The position numbers and the translations under genes were made by a program. From Rhodospirillales bacterium (GTDB lineage: Bacteria > Pseudomonadota > Alphaproteobacteria > Dongiales > Dongiaceae): a stretch of 64,000 nt of DNA. Below the pieces are notes generated by a model that was not told the origin of the DNA, did not search any database, and saw nothing but the letters and a program-made list of their open reading frames with translations. Location: positions 84,205-148,204 of the forward strand of contig VFKA01000005.1 of assembly GCA_009885795.1 (NCBI GenBank). The letters are read 5' to 3'. How positions within the stretch are numbered: the stretch's first letter is position 1; every line of letters begins with the position of its first letter. Shown here one piece after another: positions 60,489 to 64,000 of this stretch.

Positions 60489-62075
60489 ATGCAGGCAAGA
60501 GCCGTTCCTGTCAGCCCCTGGCGCATAGCGTCCATCAAGTTTCTGTTCGGCATCGACCTGCGGACGCTGGCGCTCTTTCGGATCTGCATGGGCGTGATGC
60601 TGCTCATGAACCTGTTTTTCTGCGCGCTCTATCTCCGGCCCTTTTTCTCCGATTTTGGTGTCCTGCCCCGCGCGGCGCTCTATGAGATCGACCGCAGCGT
60701 GGCTCGGTTCACCTTCCATACGATCAGCGGCTCGGAGTACATCCAGGCGATCCTGTTCGGCTTGGCGGCGCTGCTCGCCGTATCGATGATCTTCGGATTC
60801 TTCACGCGAACGGTCACGATTCTATCGTGGCTATTCCTCGTGTCGATGGAGAACCGTAACCTTTATATCGGGTCTGGCTCCGACGTGCTGCTGCGCAATC
60901 TCCTGTTCTGGGCGATGTTCCTGCCGCTCGGCGCGCGCTTCTCGATCGATTCCAGACTCCGGCCGGACCGCTACCCGCGCGCGCAGACCCATTGCGGCAT
61001 TTCCTCCGCGGCGATGCTGATCCAGCCGGCGCTGCTCTATACCTTCACGGCTCTCCTGAAGACCGATCCGGATTGGTGGCGCGACGGGACGGCGGTCTAT
61101 TACGCGCTCCAACTCGACAGCTTCGCCTCCCCGTTCGGGCGATTCTTGCGCGAGTATCCGGAGGTCTTGAGCATCCTCACCCGCTTCGTGCTGGGCCTTG
61201 AATTCGCCGCCGTGTTCCTCTTCTTCACGCCATTTTTTCAACCCTTGCTGCGGATCGTCGGCCTGATTCTCTTTTTCGGCATGCATCTTGGATTCTTCAT
61301 CAACATGAAGTTGGAGCTATTCCCGTTGGTGAGCTGGATGATGCTGATCTGCCTCATCCCGGGATTCGCGTGGGACAGCAAGGCGTGGCGCGATATCGCC
61401 GGCGGCACGCAACAGGCGCTCGGGCGTTGGCGCGGCGTTTTTCTCGGTGTCATCGATCGATTCGGCGCGTGGGCGGCGGCGACCTTGCCACGGTCGCCGA
61501 TTCGGCAAGGCAACGAACCACGCCTCCTCCGCCGGCGCCGTGTCAGTACGTTCGCGCGCGAATCGGCGGTCTATGTCCTGCTCGTCATCGTCGTACTCGG
61601 CAATTTCAAGTCGCTGCCCGAGTTCTCGTGGAGCTTCTGGCGGCCGGTGGACATCGTCGTCGATATGTTCCGCCTCGACCAGAATTGGGCCATGTTCGCG
61701 CCGCGCCCGTCCCACTCCGAGTACTATTTCGTCATACCCGGGGTTCTGGAGAACGGCGAGAAGGTCGATGTCTATCGCCGTACGAAGGGCGAACCGGCCT
61801 GGGTCAAGCCCTTCGCCGACCGCTACTCGCACTTCGCCAGCCGCCGCTGGCGCAAGTACCTCGAAAAGCTGCCCAACGAGAAGTACAAGCACCTGAGGCT
61901 ATGGTACGGACGCTACCTGTGCCGCTCATGGAATGAGTACGCCCTGGAGGGGGAGCGGCTCAGCACCTTCACTATTGGCGTGCTCAAGGAGATTACGAAG
62001 CCGAACTACGAGCCCGATGAGTTCCGCAAACAGACGCTGTGGAAACACGACTGCGGGCTGAAGAAGAGCGGATAG
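60489..62075 (+). CDS. HTTM domain membrane protein
   Basis: A 528-residue membrane protein with about eight to ten hydrophobic segments in the first 400 residues. DLRTLALFRICMGVMLLMNL and the following FSDFGVLPR near residue 55 match the HTTM (vitamin-K-dependent carboxylase-like) domain. SMENRNLYIGSGSDVLLRNLLFWAMFLPLG (family hallmark GSDVLLRNLLFW near 137) is also typical. The last 130 residues are soluble, with WAMFAPRPSHSEYYFVIPG. The role is unknown; family members are spread by transfer. It converges on the RTX gene across a terminator hairpin. Confidence 0.85.
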   Translation: MQARAVPVSPWRIASIKFLFGIDLRTLALFRICMGVMLLMNLFFCALYLRPFFSDFGVLPRAALYEIDRSVARFTFHTISGSEYIQAILFGLAALLAVSMIFGFFTRTVTILSWLFLVSMENRNLYIGSGSDVLLRNLLFWAMFLPLGARFSIDSRLRPDRYPRAQTHCGISSAAMLIQPALLYTFTALLKTDPDWWRDGTAVYYALQLDSFASPFGRFLREYPEVLSILTRFVLGLEFAAVFLFFTPFFQPLLRIVGLILFFGMHLGFFINMKLELFPLVSWMMLICLIPGFAWDSKAWRDIAGGTQQALGRWRGVFLGVIDRFGAWAAATLPRSPIRQGNEPRLLRRRRVSTFARESAVYVLLVIVVLGNFKSLPEFSWSFWRPVDIVVDMFRLDQNWAMFAPRPSHSEYYFVIPGVLENGEKVDVYRRTKGEPAWVKPFADRYSHFASRRWRKYLEKLPNEKYKHLRLWYGRYLCRSWNEYALEGERLSTFTIGVLKEITKPNYEPDEFRKQTLWKHDCGLKKSG

Positions 62076-62080
62076 AACCC

Positions 62081-62116
62081 CGCGCCCCTCTCCCCGATCC
62101 TAGGGAGAGGGGCGCG
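62081..62116. terminator. Bidirectional hairpin between convergent genes
   Basis: Perfect 14-base arms CGCGCCCCTCTCCC (62081-62094) and GGGAGAGGGGCGCG (62103-62116) with an 8-base loop lie between the convergent HTTM and RTX genes. There is no U-run, so termination could be Rho-assisted. A similar GC-rich hairpin could equally be a dispersed repeat. Confidence 0.6.
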
Positions 62117-62123
62117 CGGGCCG

Positions 62124-63719
62124 CTACAGGATAATGTCGCCGTCGCCACCGACCGTGCTAAGGCCGCCGTCTTGATTGGCGCCGATGAGGTATATCTGGA
62201 AGTCGGCGACATTGTCGCCATTGGTATCGCCTTCCAAAATACGGTTGCTGCCGTCGTCTACGATGCGCAGCCGGCCGGCCGTGCCATTGAAGCCGAGAGT
62301 GGCACTGAACGCGTCGTCGTCGCCGCCATCGATGGCGTCGATGCCGGACAAGTCGATCACGTCGCCACCGGCCAGATTCTCGCCACTGAACCCGTTGATC
62401 GTATCGGCGCCTGCGCCGAGGCCCGTGTCACCGTCATCGAACACGAAGGTGTCGTCGTTGGTCCCGCCGATCAGGCTGTCTGCGCCCGTGCCGCCCGTGA
62501 TCCTATCGTTTCCGGAGCCGCCGTCGATGGTGTCGGCGCCGCCGTCACCGAACAGCGAGTCTGCTCCGCTGCTCGCCAGGATCCGGTCGTTGTCTTCGCC
62601 GCCCCGAACAATGTCGCTATCGCTGCCGCCATTGAGGGTGTCGGCCCCGGTCCCCCCGCTCAGGCTGTCGGCGCCGGTGCCGCCGACAAGACTGTCGGCA
62701 CCCGAACCGCCGAACAGCGTGTCGGCGCCGCTGCCGCCGTCGAGAGTGTCGGCCTCGCTGCCGCCGTCGAGGTTGTCATTGCCGGCCTGGCCGGACAGGC
62801 GATCGTCGCCGGCACCGCCCTGAAGCGTGTCGGCCTCCGTGGCCGCCGTGGCGCCACTGCCCCCGAACAGCGTGTCGGCGCCCGCGTCGCCAAAGACCAA
62901 GTCGTTGCCGCCGCCGCCGTCGACACGGTCGTCATTGCCGCCGCCTTCCACTCGGTCGTCGCCGCTGCCGCCAAGCACGATGTCGTTACCGTCGTCGCCT
63001 GTCACGGTGTCGGCGTCGCTGCCGCCGACCACGGAATCGGCGCCCGCTCCACCGCGGACGATGTCGGCACCGCTGCCGCCGTCGAGGGTGTCGTTGTCGG
63101 CCCCGCCATCCAGGCTGTCGGCGCCGGTGCCGCCGATAAGTGTGTCGCGGCCCGAATCCCCGAACAGCGTATCGTCGCCGCTGCCACCATCGAGCGAATC
63201 GTTTTCGCCGCCGCCGTCGAGGTTGTCGTTGCCGGCCTGCCCGAACAGCCTGTCGTTGCCGGAACCGCCCTCCAGCGTGTCGGCCTCCGTCGCCGCCACC
63301 GTGTCGGCGCCGCCGTAGAGCGTGTCGGCGCCCGCGTCGCCGCGCACTAAATCGTTGCCGCTGCCGCCATCGACGCGGTCGTTGTGGTCGCCGCCTTCCA
63401 CCGTATCGGCGCCGCTGCCGCCGGAGACATTGTCGTCGTCGCCGCCGCCCTGCACCAAATCGTCGTTGCTGCCGCCCACCAGGGAATCCGCGCCGCTGCC
63501 GCCGAGGATGATGTCGTTGCCGCTGCCGCCGTCGATCGTATCGGCGCCCAATTCGCCATCGATGCTGTCGGCGCCGCTGCCGCCGAAGATCTCGTCGGCT
63601 CCTTCGTCGCCGAAGATAGTGTCGTCGCCCGCGTACCCGAAGATGCTGTCGGCATCAATGGTACCGAGCAACCCATCGTTGCCGGAACCGCCCTCGATAT
63701 GCGTCACGATATGTGCCAT
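62124..63719 (-). CDS. RTX (hemolysin-type calcium-binding repeat) protein
   Basis: A 531-residue acidic protein composed almost wholly of nonapeptide repeats GGxGxDxLx from about residue 10 to 425. They would form calcium-bound parallel beta-rolls. The C-terminal 110 residues ([50 protein letters not shown]) resemble the tail of type I-secreted proteins. Repeats keep an exact nine-residue phase, broken by two 15-residue units at 136-150 and 286-300, which reveals a 150-residue duplication. No enzyme domain is present, so it may be a surface or matrix protein. No type I secretion genes are in the window. Confidence 0.9.
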   Translation of the reverse strand: MAHIVTHIEGGSGNDGLLGTIDADSIFGYAGDDTIFGDEGADEIFGGSGADSIDGELGADTIDGGSGNDIILGGSGADSLVGGSNDDLVQGGGDDDNVSGGSGADTVEGGDHNDRVDGGSGNDLVRGDAGADTLYGGADTVAATEADTLEGGSGNDRLFGQAGNDNLDGGGENDSLDGGSGDDTLFGDSGRDTLIGGTGADSLDGGADNDTLDGGSGADIVRGGAGADSVVGGSDADTVTGDDGNDIVLGGSGDDRVEGGGNDDRVDGGGGNDLVFGDAGADTLFGGSGATAATEADTLQGGAGDDRLSGQAGNDNLDGGSEADTLDGGSGADTLFGGSGADSLVGGTGADSLSGGTGADTLNGGSDSDIVRGGEDNDRILASSGADSLFGDGGADTIDGGSGNDRITGGTGADSLIGGTNDDTFVFDDGDTGLGAGADTINGFSGENLAGGDVIDLSGIDAIDGGDDDAFSATLGFNGTAGRLRIVDDGSNRILEGDTNGDNVADFQIYLIGANQDGGLSTVGGDGDIIL

Positions 63720-63894
63720 GGTGTCCCTAGCTCCCTTTCGTTCGAACGCTATGCGGCGCTACCGTCGGTCGCGCGGCTTGAATGATCCCGTATTCTGGTT
63801 AGTCCGGCTCCGCCACCCGCCCTTGTCGGCACGATTTCGACTGCCATCCCGAGGTCGGCTGCCGACCGCGCCATACCAGTTTGTTATTTCCACG

Positions 63895-63923
63895 AATTTT
63901 GCTTGTTGTTGACGAAGAGTCAA
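63895..63923 (-). promoter_or_regulatory. Candidate promoter of the RTX gene
   Basis: On the minus strand TTGACT (63918-63923) and AAAATT (63895-63900) are spaced by 17 bases. The leader to the ATG is about 175 bases. The surrounding sequence to the window end is AT-rich, and no other gene is visible in 63720-64000. Confidence 0.25.
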
Positions 63924-64000
63924 GCATTTTTTTCAAGGAAAAATTAACTATGATGTGTAAAAATGGTTAAATACTCATAAAAACATAATAAAAACCACTA

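Noticed and set aside
62172..63350. Long plus-strand frames opposite the RTX gene
   Set aside because: Low-complexity Ala/Val/Pro sequences that are the antisense of the RTX repeats.
62430..63690. CRISPR array
   Set aside because: The regular short repeats are codons of RTX nonapeptides, with no conserved direct repeat plus unique spacers.

Overview
This is a high-GC chromosomal window from an alphaproteobacterium, most likely Rhodospirillales-like. The indicators are a GcrA cell-cycle regulator with a GANTC site upstream, the alphaproteobacterial family DUF2794, a tiny aa3-type cytochrome oxidase subunit IV, an alphaproteobacterial lptD-surA-rsmA block and the fabD-fabG-acpP-fabF-mltG block. 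All assignments come from reading translated sequence and motifs. No database search was run.

Layout. 1-1.3 kb: the distal end of a bufferin-type operon (DUF692/MNIO enzyme tail, BufC-like partner, DoxX). 1.4-7.1 kb: small COX IV, ndk, an ABC-F ATPase, hspQ, a membrane-anchored hypothetical, and the overlapping pair pepA-holC. 7.3-11.8 kb: outer-membrane biogenesis (lptD, surA) and rsmA. 12.2-19.3 kb: gmk and yicC, an SDR, and the fatty-acid synthesis block with mltG. 19.5-23.9 kb: rpsF-rpsR-rplI, a cyclopropane fatty acid synthase and dnaB. 24.0-30.2 kb: mlaE-mlaF-radA-cvpA-purF with overlapping starts and stops, then an SDR. 30.4-35.3 kb: a TraB/GumN protein, a DUF2283 protein, a clearly lower-GC gene for a 1049-residue SIR2-NTPase-TPR protein with a cold-shock-like C-terminus, and a non-coding stretch with a promoter and a boxA-like element. 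35.3-41.3 kb: der, an SNF-family transporter, bamB and a YfgM-like protein, then DUF2794, gcrA and a small periplasmic protein.

41.4-49.2 kb is an accessory region dense in toxin-antitoxin-type genes: HigBA-like, Phd/PIN, HipBA, FitAB-like, an XRE-DUF1488 gene overlapping an HNH nuclease gene, and an HTH antitoxin with a frameshifted PIN toxin. Part of it (45.4-49.2 kb) is bounded by a direct repeat of the last codons of guaA. This suggests a decayed genomic island in the 3' end of guaA. 49.2-59.8 kb returns to core genes: guaA, a GNAT, rsmB, guaB, a host-attachment family protein, rlmE, a Ppx/GppA protein, tRNA-Gln(CUG), a 1-Cys peroxiredoxin, and phospholipid synthesis (a CDP-alcohol transferase, pssA, psd). 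59.8-64 kb has a hypothetical protein, an HTTM membrane protein and a convergent RTX-repeat protein with a 150-residue internal duplication.

A family of palindromic intergenic repeats with the core CCTGAGGAGC...GTCTCGAAG recurs at six or more places. Separate repeat families lie near rsmA, downstream of purF and next to hspQ. The best candidate for an undescribed system is the SIR2-NTPase-TPR-CSD protein. The second is the toxin-antitoxin island at guaA with its XRE-DUF1488/HNH pair.
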